From assembly GCF_023702675.1 (NCBI RefSeq), contig NZ_CP098478.1:186001-250000 (forward strand): a stretch of DNA of 64,000 nucleotides. The letters are read 5' to 3'. The notes under the pieces were generated by a model, which was not told the DNA's origin, searched no databases, and was given only the letters and a program-made list of their open reading frames with translations. Of this stretch, positions 1-8,826 are shown in pieces (the stretch's first letter is position 1; each line of letters starts with the position of its first letter). The position numbers and the translations under genes are program-made. This DNA comes from Acinetobacter sp. C26M (GTDB lineage Bacteria > Pseudomonadota > Gammaproteobacteria > Pseudomonadales > Moraxellaceae).

Positions 1-63
1 TAAGTTTTAATCCAATTAAAACGGCAATCTCGTTCAGCATCTGCCAGTTAATCGAAAAAATAA

Positions 64-111
64 GATATTAATATCGAAAAAAATGGATATTAATATTTAA
101 AAAGTTCGATA
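64..111. promoter_or_regulatory. candidate ArsR-type operator region
   Basis: A perfect 12-bp palindrome, GATATTAATATC, lies at 64-75 and a near copy, GATATTAATAT, at 86-96. A second inverted pair, TATCGAA at 72-78 and TTCGATA at 105-111, encloses them. Nested AT-rich dyads just ahead of a small ArsR-family gene are the usual layout for autoregulation, so this is inferred to be the operator for the regulator that follows. Confidence 0.5.
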
Positions 112-165
112 TACTGGGTTTAGGTGCTGAACAAAGCGTTGCTGCTTGAGAAACGTGGTGAGTCT

Positions 166-468
166 ATGGATATTGATGTTATAAGCAAAGCCTTAGCCAA
201 TCCATTACGTCGACAGATTTTGCAATGGCTAAAAAAGCCTGAGCAATTTCTACCCGTTGAGCAATGCGGTGGTAGTTTCGAACGTGGTGTATGTGCAGGG
301 CACATCGAGCGTTTAGGAAAAGTTGCACAATCGACCATGTCGAATCATTTGTCTGTACTACAACAGGCAGGTTTGATTAAGGTTGAGAAATATGGACAGT
401 GGTCTTATTTCACGCGCAATGAAGCTTTGATTCAGCAATATATCGAACATTTAAAACAAGCACTTTAA
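166..468 (+). CDS. ArsR/SmtB-family transcriptional regulator
   Basis: This is a 100-residue winged-helix regulator. The region around ALANPLRRQIL followed by QSTMSNHLSVLQQAGLI is the typical ArsR recognition helix pattern. The ATG at 166 is preferred because GGTGAG precedes it at Shine-Dalgarno distance; an upstream GTG at 124 would add 14 residues with no family similarity. Two cysteines (in EQCGG and GVCAGH) could sense thiol-reactive compounds, but no classical metal-binding CxC motif is seen. It is followed after 27 bp by an ene-reductase gene, so it probably represses that gene and itself. The effector is unknown. Confidence 0.85.
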   Translation: MDIDVISKALANPLRRQILQWLKKPEQFLPVEQCGGSFERGVCAGHIERLGKVAQSTMSNHLSVLQQAGLIKVEKYGQWSYFTRNEALIQQYIEHLKQAL

Positions 469-495
469 ATCGAAGAAGTGTAAGTTGAGGCGATC

Positions 496-1560
496 ATGGC
501 TGAACTAAATTCTACTTTGCAAGTAGGTGATTTCACAATTAAAAACCGCTTGGTTTTAGCTCCTTTAACAAGAGCGCGTAGTGGTGCACAACGTATTCCA
601 AACGATTTGATGGTGGAATATTACCAACAACGTGCCAATGCTGGTCTTATTATTACCGAAGCAACGGTGATTAGTCCAAAAGCAGCGGGATATGCCAATA
701 CGCCAGGTTTGTGGTCACAAGAACAAGCGCAGGCATGGCATAAAATTGTTGAAGCCGTACACGCACAAGGTTCAAAAATTGTGGTTCAGCTGTGGCATGT
801 CGGTCGTATTTCACATCCAGACTTATTGGATGGTGATACGCCTGTGGCGCCAAGTGCCATTCAACCTGCGGGTGAAGTGAGCTTACTTCGTCCAAAGCGT
901 CCTTTTGTGACACCACGTGCCTTATCGCATGAAGAAATTCAAGAAATCGTTGCGCAATATAAAAATGCAGCAGAACAGGCAAAAGCTGCTGGTTTTGATG
1001 GTGTGGAATTACACGCAGCCAATGGTTACCTGATTGATCAATTCCTGCAAAGTAGCACTAATCATCGCGATGATGAATACGGTGGTGCAATTGAAAACCG
1101 TGCGCGTTTATTACTACAAGTTGTAGATACCTTCATCGAAGTATGGGGCGCTGGTCGAGTGGGTGTACATCTTGCTCCACGCGGTGATTCGCATGATATG
1201 GGCGATGAAAATCCATTAGCAACTTTTGGTTATGTGGTTGAGCAATTAGATCAACGCAATATTGGTTTTATTTTCACGCGTGAATATGAAGCTGAGGATA
1301 GTGTATTACCAAAATTACGCCCGAAATTTAAAGGCGTGTGGATTGCCAATGAAGGTTTAACCGCGGATTCTGCGAAACGTATTTTGGCAACAGGCCAAGC
1401 GGATGCAGTCTCATTCGGTAAGCAATATATTGCGAATCCGGATTTATTTGAACGTTTGCAACATGATTTACCTTTAAATCCACTTCAACCACAAACCTTA
1501 TATGGTGATGGTGCTGAAGGTTATACAGATTATCCTGCCTTTGAGCAGTTAGAAGCTTAA
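496..1560 (+). CDS. Old Yellow Enzyme-family alkene reductase (NemA-like)
   Basis: This 354-residue FMN-dependent TIM-barrel enzyme is expected to reduce activated C=C bonds or nitro compounds with NAD(P)H in the cytoplasm. The substrate-binding His173/Asn176 pair sits in LHAANGY, and the N-terminal KNRLVLAPLTR motif is typical of the family. Two FMN-contacting arginines usually conserved in the family appear changed: the RLSP motif reads HLAP (His225) and the FGR motif near the C-terminus reads FGK. It is probably co-transcribed with the ArsR gene upstream (27-bp gap, GAGG ribosome-binding site) and ends at a hairpin terminator. The family is secure, the substrate is not. Confidence 0.88.
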   Translation: MAELNSTLQVGDFTIKNRLVLAPLTRARSGAQRIPNDLMVEYYQQRANAGLIITEATVISPKAAGYANTPGLWSQEQAQAWHKIVEAVHAQGSKIVVQLWHVGRISHPDLLDGDTPVAPSAIQPAGEVSLLRPKRPFVTPRALSHEEIQEIVAQYKNAAEQAKAAGFDGVELHAANGYLIDQFLQSSTNHRDDEYGGAIENRARLLLQVVDTFIEVWGAGRVGVHLAPRGDSHDMGDENPLATFGYVVEQLDQRNIGFIFTREYEAEDSVLPKLRPKFKGVWIANEGLTADSAKRILATGQADAVSFGKQYIANPDLFERLQHDLPLNPLQPQTLYGDGAEGYTDYPAFEQLEA

Positions 1561-1584
1561 TCTGTTTTAAAACTTAAAAAAATG

Positions 1585-1618
1585 ACTCATGTGATTTACC
1601 AAAATTGCATGAGTTTTT
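1585..1618 (+). terminator. probable rho-independent terminator
   Basis: A 7-bp stem (ACTCATG/CATGAGT) is followed by a T-rich run, 25 bp after the alkene reductase stop. The long loop makes it a moderate candidate. Confidence 0.5.
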
Positions 1619-1670
1619 GTTTTAAATTCCGCATAATGAGCAGGAATCACATTGCAAATTATGGTCTCGG

Positions 1671-2990
1671 ATGGCGCAGAATACAGCAGCACAGCAAACA
1701 CCGTTTTGGTATAACGTTCTATTGGCCTGTATCAAGCCATTGTACCGCTGGAAAATCAAACAACGGGCTGAAAGTGATGCGCTGTTTCAACAGGAGTGTA
1801 TTGAGCGTTTTGGACCGTTCCAGTCACCTAAAAACTTGGGGACAATTTGGTTCCATGCAGTATCTGTCGGTGAAACCAACGCAGCTCAACCTTTAATAGA
1901 ACATTATTTAAAATTAGGTCATCCTGTTTTAGTGACCAATACTACCAAGACGGGGCAAGCGCGTGCCAAATCACTGTTTTTAAAAACCCCTTATCTCGAT
2001 TTATTTCAGGCGGTATATTTGCCTGTCGATCAAAAAGCATTATTAAAACAATTTTTTAATCTGTATCAACCCAAACTGTTGGCATTGGTTGAAACAGAGA
2101 TCTGGCCAAATCTTATTGCTCAAGCACAACAGCAACAGATTCCCTGTATTTTATTGAATGCGCGTTTGTCAGAGAAATCAGCCAAAGGCTATGGTAAAGT
2201 TCGCCGTTTAACTCAACCCATGCTGCAACAACTCACTTGGCTATTGGCACAAGATGTGGCAACCCAGCAGCGTTATGTTGCTTTAGGTCTTGATCAAGCC
2301 AAAAGTCAGGTAGTCGGTAATATTAAATTTGATATTGCTGCACCAGAGCACTTTGTAGTGCAAGCACAGCAACTCAGACAAGCTTGGCACTTGGGGGATC
2401 GTCAGATCATCACTTTGGCCAGTACACATGCACCCGAAGAACAAAGTTTACTGAAACAATTGCAGCCGCATTTAAATTCAAATCCGAATTTACTCTGTAT
2501 TGTGGTACCGCGTCATCCTGAACGTTTTGATGAAGTATACCAAGTCTGTCAAAGTTTAAATTTAAAAACCCAACGCCGTAGTCTGCAACAACCTATTCAA
2601 GCGGATACCCAAGTATTTCTTGCTGATAGTATGGGGGAAATGTGGTTATGGTACGCCTTGAGCCAAGCCTGTTTTGTTGGTGGGTCATTGAATGAGCCAG
2701 GTGGTGGGCATAATATTTTAGAGCCGATGGTCTTGAATGTGCCCACCGTCATTGGTCCACGTTATTTCAATTTTCAAACCATTGTAGATGAGTTTGTGGC
2801 TCAGCAAGGGATTCTGATCGGAGAGGATACAGCACAGGTGGGGCAGCAGTTATTAGCCTGCCTAGGGGATAATGCACAGACTCAGCAATTGGTTCAACAG
2901 GCTCAGCGGGTTCTGCAAGCAAATAAAGGCTCATTACAGCAGCATATTCAGTGTCTTGATCACTATTTACAGCAAACAGCATTGTCATGA
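1671..2990 (+). CDS. waaA: Kdo transferase (3-deoxy-D-manno-octulosonic acid transferase)
   Basis: This 439-residue GT-B glycosyltransferase transfers Kdo from CMP-Kdo to lipid IVA, an essential step in lipid A-core assembly at the cytoplasmic face of the inner membrane. Visible features are an N-terminal hydrophobic anchor (WYNVLLACIKPLY), the VSVGE motif with the presumed catalytic Glu, ETEIWPN, NARLSEKS, VVPRHPERF and GGSLNEPGGHN-type motifs in the nucleotide-sugar half. Length agrees with the family. The stop codon overlaps the rsmE start by 4 bp (ATGA), indicating translational coupling. The ATG at 1671 has only a weak Shine-Dalgarno. Confidence 0.95.
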   Translation: MAQNTAAQQTPFWYNVLLACIKPLYRWKIKQRAESDALFQQECIERFGPFQSPKNLGTIWFHAVSVGETNAAQPLIEHYLKLGHPVLVTNTTKTGQARAKSLFLKTPYLDLFQAVYLPVDQKALLKQFFNLYQPKLLALVETEIWPNLIAQAQQQQIPCILLNARLSEKSAKGYGKVRRLTQPMLQQLTWLLAQDVATQQRYVALGLDQAKSQVVGNIKFDIAAPEHFVVQAQQLRQAWHLGDRQIITLASTHAPEEQSLLKQLQPHLNSNPNLLCIVVPRHPERFDEVYQVCQSLNLKTQRRSLQQPIQADTQVFLADSMGEMWLWYALSQACFVGGSLNEPGGGHNILEPMVLNVPTVIGPRYFNFQTIVDEFVAQQGILIGEDTAQVGQQLLACLGDNAQTQQLVQQAQRVLQANKGSLQQHIQCLDHYLQQTALS

Positions 2991-3697
2991 ATATTGTTTT
3001 ACTTGAAACCGAACAGTGTAGTTCGGTGGATGCATGGCAGATTAGCCAGCCGAGACAATTACAGCATTTAGCTCAGCACTTACAGCTCAATGTTGGTGAT
3101 ACCTTAAAAGTTGGGATTCGTGCAGGTCAGCGATACTTAACTGAGGTGGTCGCTATCAGCGAAGAATGTATTACTGTTCGTCCCATGCAAACAGAAGTAG
3201 TTCCTGCAAAGCTTCCCGTACACCTGATTCTGGCATTGCCACGTCCTAAAGTATTGCGTCGTATCATCATGGATGCGGTGACCTTGGGTGTGGAGCGGAT
3301 TAGCTTGATTCATAGTTATCGGGTCGATAAAAGCTATTGGCAAACCCCGTTTTTACAGCAACTCAATGATTATATAACTTTGGGTTTAGAACAGGCGGGC
3401 GATACCATAGCACCTGAAATCCAACTCTATAAACGTTTTAAACCTTTTGTTGAAGATGTTCTACCGACGTTAATCAGCGCAGAACAGCCTGCTTATGTGG
3501 CGCATCCTTATGCTGAGCAGCCAATGCCGTATGCAGTTCAACAGCCTTGTAGTGTGATTATTGGGCCAGAAGGAGGATTTATTCCTTATGAGATCGATCT
3601 ACTCATAAAAAACGGCTGCCAAGCAATGAGCTTAGGCAACCGAATTTTGCGAACTGAAACAGCTGTATCGAATATTTTAGGGCGATTATTTGTCTAA
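2987..3697 (+). CDS. rsmE: 16S rRNA m3U1498 methyltransferase RsmE
   Basis: This 236-residue SPOUT-class methyltransferase makes N3-methyluridine 1498 in 16S rRNA using S-adenosylmethionine. The N-terminal PUA-like part is followed by the SAM-binding knot signatures VIIGPEGGF and LGNRILRTETA. It overlaps the waaA stop by 4 bp and runs 12 bp into the convergent MscS gene at its 3' end. Confidence 0.95.
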   Translation: MNIVLLETEQCSSVDAWQISQPRQLQHLAQHLQLNVGDTLKVGIRAGQRYLTEVVAISEECITVRPMQTEVVPAKLPVHLILALPRPKVLRRIIMDAVTLGVERISLIHSYRVDKSYWQTPFLQQLNDYITLGLEQAGDTIAPEIQLYKRFKPFVEDVLPTLISAEQPAYVAHPYAEQPMPYAVQQPCSVIIGPEGGFIPYEIDLLIKNGCQAMSLGNRILRTETAVSNILGRLFV

Positions 3698-4657
3698 AGC
3701 ATCGCTCTGTTCAGATTGATCACCACGGTAGACTTTGACTTCCTGTACTGGGTAAGGAATTGAAATGCCTTTCTCATCAAAAGCAGTGACGACCAGTTCT
3801 TGAATCTCACTGATAGATGCTGAAGTGGTCGTTTCAGTGGTATTAACCCACCAGCGTACCGTTAAATTAATAGAGAAGTCTGCCAGTGCAGTGACATTAA
3901 CCGAGAAGCCAGGTTGACTCAGCACATTCAAATTGCGATCCAGAATATCGAGAATAATCTTCTTGGCTTTTTGCATGTCATCTTCATAGCCAATTCCGAC
4001 CACAAACTCGCAACGACGGCGTTGATAGGCATTATTAACCGTAACAGCACTGGTGTAGACCGTCGCATTGGGAATCACAATACGGCGGCCATCTGGTGAG
4101 CGTAAGAAGGTTGCTCGGATTTGAATATCTTCGACGTTTCCTTCTAAGCCATTGACGACAATATCATCACCGATACGGAAAGGTTCACTGATCAAAATCA
4201 GAATCCCTGACAGTAAGTTTTGAAAAATATCTTTGAAAGCAAAACCGATCGCAACGGAACCGATACCGAGCGCACCAATCAATTGACTTGGTGTGAAGCC
4301 CGGAATAGCGATCACCAGCGCGATCAAGAAGCCAAAGAAGATAATAAAGGTACTACCGACCCGATTGAGCACCAATACTAGGTTTTGGCGGGTATAGCTG
4401 CGATTTTCTAAAGTCTTACGAATAAAGAGTTTAAACAACTTAGTGAGTAACCAAAAGATAATGAATACCGTGATCGCGATACCAATATAGGGAATACGCT
4501 CCCAAAAGCTGTCCATGATTTTATCAATCGTGGTATAGGCATCGTGGTACTTTTCAGTATGGGCCAAAACCGTTTCAGTGGTCTTGGTGCTGGCTTGATG
4601 AATCAGCGCACCTGTATCTTTTGCCACTTCAGTCAATGTTGTTTGTTCATTTGCCAC
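3686..4657 (-). CDS. MscS-family mechanosensitive ion channel
   Basis: This small-conductance mechanosensitive channel protein (about 323 residues) protects against hypo-osmotic shock in the inner membrane. Three hydrophobic segments precede the pore-lining region (LIGALGIGSVAIGFAFKDI), followed by the MscS beta domain (PFRIGDDIVV...VIPNATV). No ATG lies near the 5' end. The GTG at 4657 (protein starting MANEQTT) has a purine stretch upstream and is preferred to an in-frame TTG at 4678. It is convergent with and overlaps rsmE. Confidence 0.9.
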   Translation of the reverse strand: MANEQTTLTEVAKDTGALIHQASTKTTETVLAHTEKYHDAYTTIDKIMDSFWERIPYIGIAITVFIIFWLLTKLFKLFIRKTLENRSYTRQNLVLVLNRVGSTFIIFFGFLIALVIAIPGFTPSQLIGALGIGSVAIGFAFKDIFQNLLSGILILISEPFRIGDDIVVNGLEGNVEDIQIRATFLRSPDGRRIVIPNATVYTSAVTVNNAYQRRRCEFVVGIGYEDDMQKAKKIILDILDRNLNVLSQPGFSVNVTALADFSINLTVRWWVNTTETTTSASISEIQELVVTAFDEKGISIPYPVQEVKVYRGDQSEQSDALDK

Positions 4658-4788
4658 AGCAAGATCTCTATTTCGCAAAGGAAGGAATAAATAAGGGTAG
4701 CAATCATAATGAATTTATTGCCAACACGCATGCAAAATTCAGTTTTTGCTTCCCATGATGATCAAATCAATTCGCTGAATGCGGTCGA

Positions 4789-5352
4789 TTAAAAATATTC
4801 GGTCGTATTTTGAATGATCTGAGTTGGTGCATCCCATACATCTGGGCTGGCAAAATAATATGCAAAAACAAAGACACCAAACATCATGAATAGACTAAAC
4901 AGAATCATGATCCAAGCGAGTATTTTTTCCCATGTGCTGGATGGACGAACATCACCATAATCATTGCGATGCGGTGTTCCAGGTGCCAATAAGGCATATA
5001 AAGTAAATAAAAATTGCAGCACAGGAACCAAGAGCAGTAAACATAGCCAACCTGTTTTATTCAGGTCATGCAGGCGACGAATGAGAAATACGATTTGGAA
5101 ATAAAATGCGACTAACCACAGTGCGATCAGAGCAAAGATGGTAATACCTGAAAATGTAGAAAAGAAAGTCTCATCGACATGACTGAGACTAAAAAGACCA
5201 GCGAAGGCAAAAATACCGAAAAAAGCAGCCATACATATGAAGCTGAGTAAACCATACCAAGCGATGTAGCTGAGGCGGTTGAAGCGACCAGTTGGGGAGA
5301 GCGGATAGTCATTGATTGGTTGTACTTGGGTCGTTATTACAGGGTCAAACAT
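4789..5352 (-). CDS. DUF805 integral membrane protein (copy 1)
   Basis: This 187-residue protein carries the DUF805 hallmarks GRFNRLSYIAW near residue 22 and IRRLHDLNKTGW in the middle, with about four transmembrane segments and a cytoplasmic N-terminus. Function is unknown; family members are small inner-membrane proteins. An AGGAAT ribosome-binding site precedes the ATG. Two further DUF805 genes lie at 55.8 and 56.6 kb. It is separated from the MscS gene by about 130 bp on the same strand and no operon partner is obvious. Confidence 0.85.
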   Translation of the reverse strand: MFDPVITTQVQPINDYPLSPTGRFNRLSYIAWYGLLSFICMAAFFGIFAFAGLFSLSHVDETFFSTFSGITIFALIALWLVAFYFQIVFLIRRLHDLNKTGWLCLLLLVPVLQFLFTLYALLAPGTPHRNDYGDVRPSSTWEKILAWIMILFSLFMMFGVFVFAYYFASPDVWDAPTQIIQNTTEYF

Positions 5353-5689
5353 AGTGCATTCCTATTTCTTTGATTATTAAATCTTTTAAGCTTTTGGCAA
5401 TGATCAAAATAATCACTTATTTTAAGAACAAAAAGCATAGACAAGCAGTTCAAATTTAAATTATTTTGAGTAAATTTTTGAAAATAAATTGATCGTAAAA
5501 GCGTCGGCTTTGCTATTTTAGCCTATAACTTAGTCAAGGTCGAAAGATTAAAAGCCCTGACATTTCTACGACCAAAGCCGCATTGTTTGCGCTTGTAAAT
5601 GGTGTCAATACTGCAAGTGAGAACAAAACATACCCGTGTAATAGATGAGAACATCTAAGGTATGAGATAAAAAACCAAGGAAGTGAGCT
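5353..5689. other. intergenic region, divergent DUF805/acs promoters presumed
   Basis: This AT-rich 337-bp gap between divergent genes must hold both promoters. I see no gene, RNA or clear repeat in it. A good AAGGAAGTGAG ribosome-binding site sits just before acs. Confidence 0.4.
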
Positions 5690-7633
5690 ATGAAAGAAAT
5701 CTACCCAGTGCCTGATAAATTCAAAGAAACGGCAAGAATCTCTGAAGCAGACTATTTCAAACGTTACCAGCATTCGATTGAGCAACCAGAAGCATTTTGG
5801 GCAGAGGAAGCCAACAAGATTGAATGGATCAAACCATTTACACAGGTCAAAAATACCAGTTTTAATCAAGACAATTTCAAAATCGAATGGTTTGCCGATG
5901 GTGAGCTGAATGTCTCAGCCAATTGCTTAGATCGTCATCTTAAAGATAATCCATTAAAGCCTGCCATTATTTGGGAAGGTGACCACCCTTCGCGTCATAA
6001 AATCATCTCATTTTCTGAACTGCATGACGAAGTCTGTCGTTTTGCCAATGTGTTAAAGAAGCAAGGTATTGGCAAAGGCGATCGTGTCGTACTGTATATG
6101 CCTATGGTGCCTGAAGCAGCGATTGCCATGTTGGCCTGCGCACGTATTGGTGCAGTGCATTGTGTGGTGTTTGGTGGCTTCTCGCCAGACTCCTTGGCCA
6201 GTCGTATTGAAGACTGTCAAGCAAAGCTAGTGATTACTGCAGATGCTGGAATGCGCGGTGGAAAGTTATTGCCACTGAAAGAAAACGTCGATGCAGCTTT
6301 AGAAATTGATGGCACCGGTAGCGTTGAAAACGTCATCGTGGTGCATCGCACGGGTAATCCAATTCAGTTTAATGCACCACGCGATGTTTGGTATCACCTT
6401 GCCATCATGGAGGTAGACGAACACTGCCCACCAGAACCAATGAAAGCAGAAGACCCTTTATTCATTCTGTACACCTCGGGTTCAACAGGGAAACCGAAAG
6501 GTGTATTGCATACAACAGGCGGTTATCTGGTTTATGTCAACACCACTTTTAGAGAAGTCTTCGATCTACGTGAAGATGATGTGTATTGGTGTACCGCAGA
6601 TGTCGGCTGGATTACAGGCCATAGTTATTTACTCTATGGTCCACTCAGTAATGCCACCACCACGGTGATGTTTGAGGGGATTCCACAATATCCAACATGG
6701 GCGCGTATTGGTCATGTGATTGATAAGCATAACGTCACCATTCTATATACGGCACCGACTGCGATTCGCGCCATGATGCGTGAAGGTGATGCCTATGTAC
6801 GTGAAAGTAACCGCAGTAGCTTACGATTACTCGGTTCGGTGGGTGAGCCGATCAATCCAGAAGCGTGGAATTGGTATCATGAAGTGGTCGGTGAAGGCCG
6901 TTGTCCAATTGTCGATACATGGTGGCAAACAGAAACAGGTGGCATTTTAATTTCACCATTGCCGGGTGCAACTGCCTTAAAACCAGGGTCTGCGACACGT
7001 CCATTCTTTGGAGTTCAACCTGCACTGGTCGATGGAGAGGGCAATGAGCTAGAGGGAGCAACCGAAGGTAATCTGGTGATTAAGGATTCCTGGCCAGGTC
7101 AAATGCGAACCATTTGGGGTGATCCACAACGTTTTATCGAGGCTTATTTCTCGACCTTTAAAAACTACTATTTCACAGGTGATGGCGCACGTCGTGATGC
7201 GGATGGCTACTATTGGATCACGGGACGTGTCGATGATGTACTCAACGTATCGGGGCATCGCTTAGGTACGGCCGAGATTGAAAGCGCCTTAGTCTCGCAT
7301 GTAGCAGTTGCAGAGGCTGCTGTGGTGGGTATGCCGCATGATATTAAAGGACAGGGGATTTGTACTTTTGTCACTTTACAAGCCGATGTGGCTGAATCTG
7401 AGGAGCTACGTAAAGAGCTGGTGAATTGGGTACGTAAAGTACTTGGTCCTGTGGCAACCCCAGATGCACTGCATTGGGCACCTGCTTTGCCCAAAACCCG
7501 TTCAGGTAAAATCATGCGCCGTATCTTGAGAAAGATTGCTGCCAATGAACTTGATACGCTTGGTGATACTTCAACACTGGCAGAACCCGCTGTAGTTGAT
7601 CATTTGATTGCGACGGTTTATCCAAACCGATAA
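5690..7633 (+). CDS. acs: acetyl-CoA synthetase (AMP-forming)
   Basis: This 647-residue adenylate-forming enzyme converts acetate, ATP and CoA to acetyl-CoA through acetyl-AMP, allowing growth on acetate. The P-loop-like motif [11 protein letters not shown], the substrate motif [10 protein letters not shown], the hinge [10 protein letters not shown] and the C-terminal [11 protein letters not shown] are all present; the Lys of the last motif (about residue 607) is the site reversibly acetylated in well-studied homologues. Length matches the family. It is monocistronic, ending in a strong terminator. A CoA-transferase at 61.5-63.0 kb gives the cell a second acetate-handling enzyme. Confidence 0.97.
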   Translation: MKEIYPVPDKFKETARISEADYFKRYQHSIEQPEAFWAEEANKIEWIKPFTQVKNTSFNQDNFKIEWFADGELNVSANCLDRHLKDNPLKPAIIWEGDHPSRHKIISFSELHDEVCRFANVLKKQGIGKGDRVVLYMPMVPEAAIAMLACARIGAVHCVVFGGFSPDSLASRIEDCQAKLVITADAGMRGGKLLPLKENVDAALEIDGTGSVENVIVVHRTGNPIQFNAPRDVWYHLAIMEVDEHCPPEPMKAEDPLFILYTSGSTGKPKGVLHTTGGYLVYVNTTFREVFDLREDDVYWCTADVGWITGHSYLLYGPLSNATTTVMFEGIPQYPTWARIGHVIDKHNVTILYTAPTAIRAMMREGDAYVRESNRSSLRLLGSVGEPINPEAWNWYHEVVGEGRCPIVDTWWQTETGGILISPLPGATALKPGSATRPFFGVQPALVDGEGNELEGATEGNLVIKDSWPGQMRTIWGDPQRFIEAYFSTFKNYYFTGDGARRDADGYYWITGRVDDVLNVSGHRLGTAEIESALVSHVAVAEAAVVGMPHDIKGQGICTFVTLQADVAESEELRKELVNWVRKVLGPVATPDALHWAPALPKTRSGKIMRRILRKIAANELDTLGDTSTLAEPAVVDHLIATVYPNR

Positions 7634-7650
7634 ACCCGATGCAAATGTGA

Positions 7651-7677
7651 AAAGAGCGTTCAATTGAACGCTCTTTT
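7651..7677 (+). terminator. rho-independent terminator after acs
   Basis: A perfect stem (AAAGAGCGTTC/GAACGCTCTTT) is followed by a T run. It is usable in both directions and may also serve the convergent cysteine hydrolase gene. Confidence 0.85.
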
Positions 7678-7690
7678 TTATCAGCATTAT

Positions 7691-8233
7691 TTAATGGTTT
7701 CCTAAAAAATCTGCAGTGTTTTGTACAGTGGCGAAGAAACCCAGTGCAGATAAGAACGCCGTTTGAACATCTGCTGCTTTGACGCTTTTACCTTCATGTT
7801 CGAGATCACGAGTTGCAGTGGCATCCGCGATCACGATGGATTGGTAGCCAAGCTCTTTGGCTGCACGTGTCCCTGAGTCAATACAGACATGGGTCATCAT
7901 ACCAGTGATCACTAACTGTTCAACTTGATGCTGTTCAAGGATGGCTTGAAGATTGGTTTCTAGAAAGCTATTGGGGAAATGCTTTTCGACAATCAATGAT
8001 TGATCGGTGATTTTCAGTTGTGGGTGTAATTCAACACCGATGGTATTTTCCTGAAAAAAACTGGCTGAGGCAGGATTAATATGCTGAATATAAATAATCG
8101 GTAAATTATTTTGAATAAAATGAGCTTCTAATTGGTTGGTTTTCGCCAAAGCGAGGTCTGGATTGACCAATTCCATTTTGCCATTTTTAAAATAATCATT
8201 TTGCACATCAATAATCAGTAAGGCTTGTTTCAT
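7691..8233 (-). CDS. isochorismatase-like cysteine hydrolase
   Basis: This 180-residue isochorismatase-fold hydrolase has a likely triad of Asp9 (LLIIDVQND), Lys84 (VEKHFPNSF) and Cys117 (MTHVCIDSG), as in nicotinamidase-like enzymes. The ATG at 8233 is chosen because the conserved MKQALLIIDVQ sequence begins there; the frame stays open to 8491 but that extension has no family similarity and runs into the Lrp gene. It diverges from an Lrp-family regulator across 103 bp, which probably controls it. The substrate is unknown. Confidence 0.88.
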   Translation of the reverse strand: MKQALLIIDVQNDYFKNGKMELVNPDLALAKTNQLEAHFIQNNLPIIYIQHINPASASFFQENTIGVELHPQLKITDQSLIVEKHFPNSFLETNLQAILEQHQVEQLVITGMMTHVCIDSGTRAAKELGYQSIVIADATATRDLEHEGKSVKAADVQTAFLSALGFFATVQNTADFLGNH

Positions 8234-8336
8234 TGTTTTACGTCCAGCATTAAGATAAAACAAGAGTAGGGTGAAACTGAGAAATCGGCTATATTCAAAT
8301 GAAAGCATTGTTGCTGGTTTTCTTTCGTAATGAAAA

Positions 8337-8750
8337 ATGAATATTGAACTTGATCCCATCGACTTAAAAATTATTAAACTGCTGAAACAAGACTCACGTT
8401 TAAGCCATAAAGAAATTGGACAGCGAGTGCATCGTACTGGGCAGGCGGTTGGTGCTCGTATTGCACAGTTAATGGATGCAGGCATTATCAAAAATTACAC
8501 CATCGCGATAAAATATGAACATAAACAATTCATCCAATTGTTTATGAATGATCAGCAAGCTTTTATTGAGGTTGAGCGTTTGGTCAAACAATATGAGCAA
8601 GTGGATGAGTGTTTTAAAATTCTCGGCAACGCCTGCTATATGATTGTTAGTCACTTTAATCCGCCACAATTAAATGAATTCATTGAGCAGCTGTCGCAGT
8701 GGTGCCGTTATTCGGTTGAAACTGTCATGCGAGAAATTGAGACCCGTTAA
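8337..8750 (+). CDS. Lrp/AsnC-family transcriptional regulator
   Basis: This 137-residue protein has an N-terminal AsnC-type helix-turn-helix (LDPIDLKIIKLLKQDSR, then GQAVGARIAQLMDAGII) and a C-terminal RAM-like sensing domain. Members of the family respond to amino acids or related metabolites. It faces away from the adjacent cysteine hydrolase, which it most likely regulates; the effector cannot be read from sequence. Confidence 0.88.
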   Translation: MNIELDPIDLKIIKLLKQDSRLSHKEIGQRVHRTGQAVGARIAQLMDAGIIKNYTIAIKYEHKQFIQLFMNDQQAFIEVERLVKQYEQVDECFKILGNACYMIVSHFNPPQLNEFIEQLSQWCRYSVETVMREIETR

Positions 8751-8753
8751 AAT

Positions 8754-8780
8754 AAAAAAGCCCCAAGCCGAGCCTTGGGG
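8754..8780 (-). terminator. terminator for the sfnG transcript
   Basis: The CCCCAAG/CTTGGGG stem is followed on the minus strand by six T residues, so it ends transcription coming from sfnG. Confidence 0.75.
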
Positions 8781-8826
8781 AGTATTTGCCATTCCTTTTG
8801 TTTTTCTTCTTATTTAATGCTGAAAA

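Noticed and set aside
1582..1896. 104-codon plus-strand frame overlapping the start of waaA
   Set aside because: It is a shadow frame of waaA and the preceding terminator, with no ribosome-binding site or family.
8234..8491. N-terminal extension of the cysteine hydrolase frame (about 86 codons)
   Set aside because: It overlaps the divergent Lrp gene, lacks family similarity, and the conserved MKQALLIIDVQ begins at 8233.
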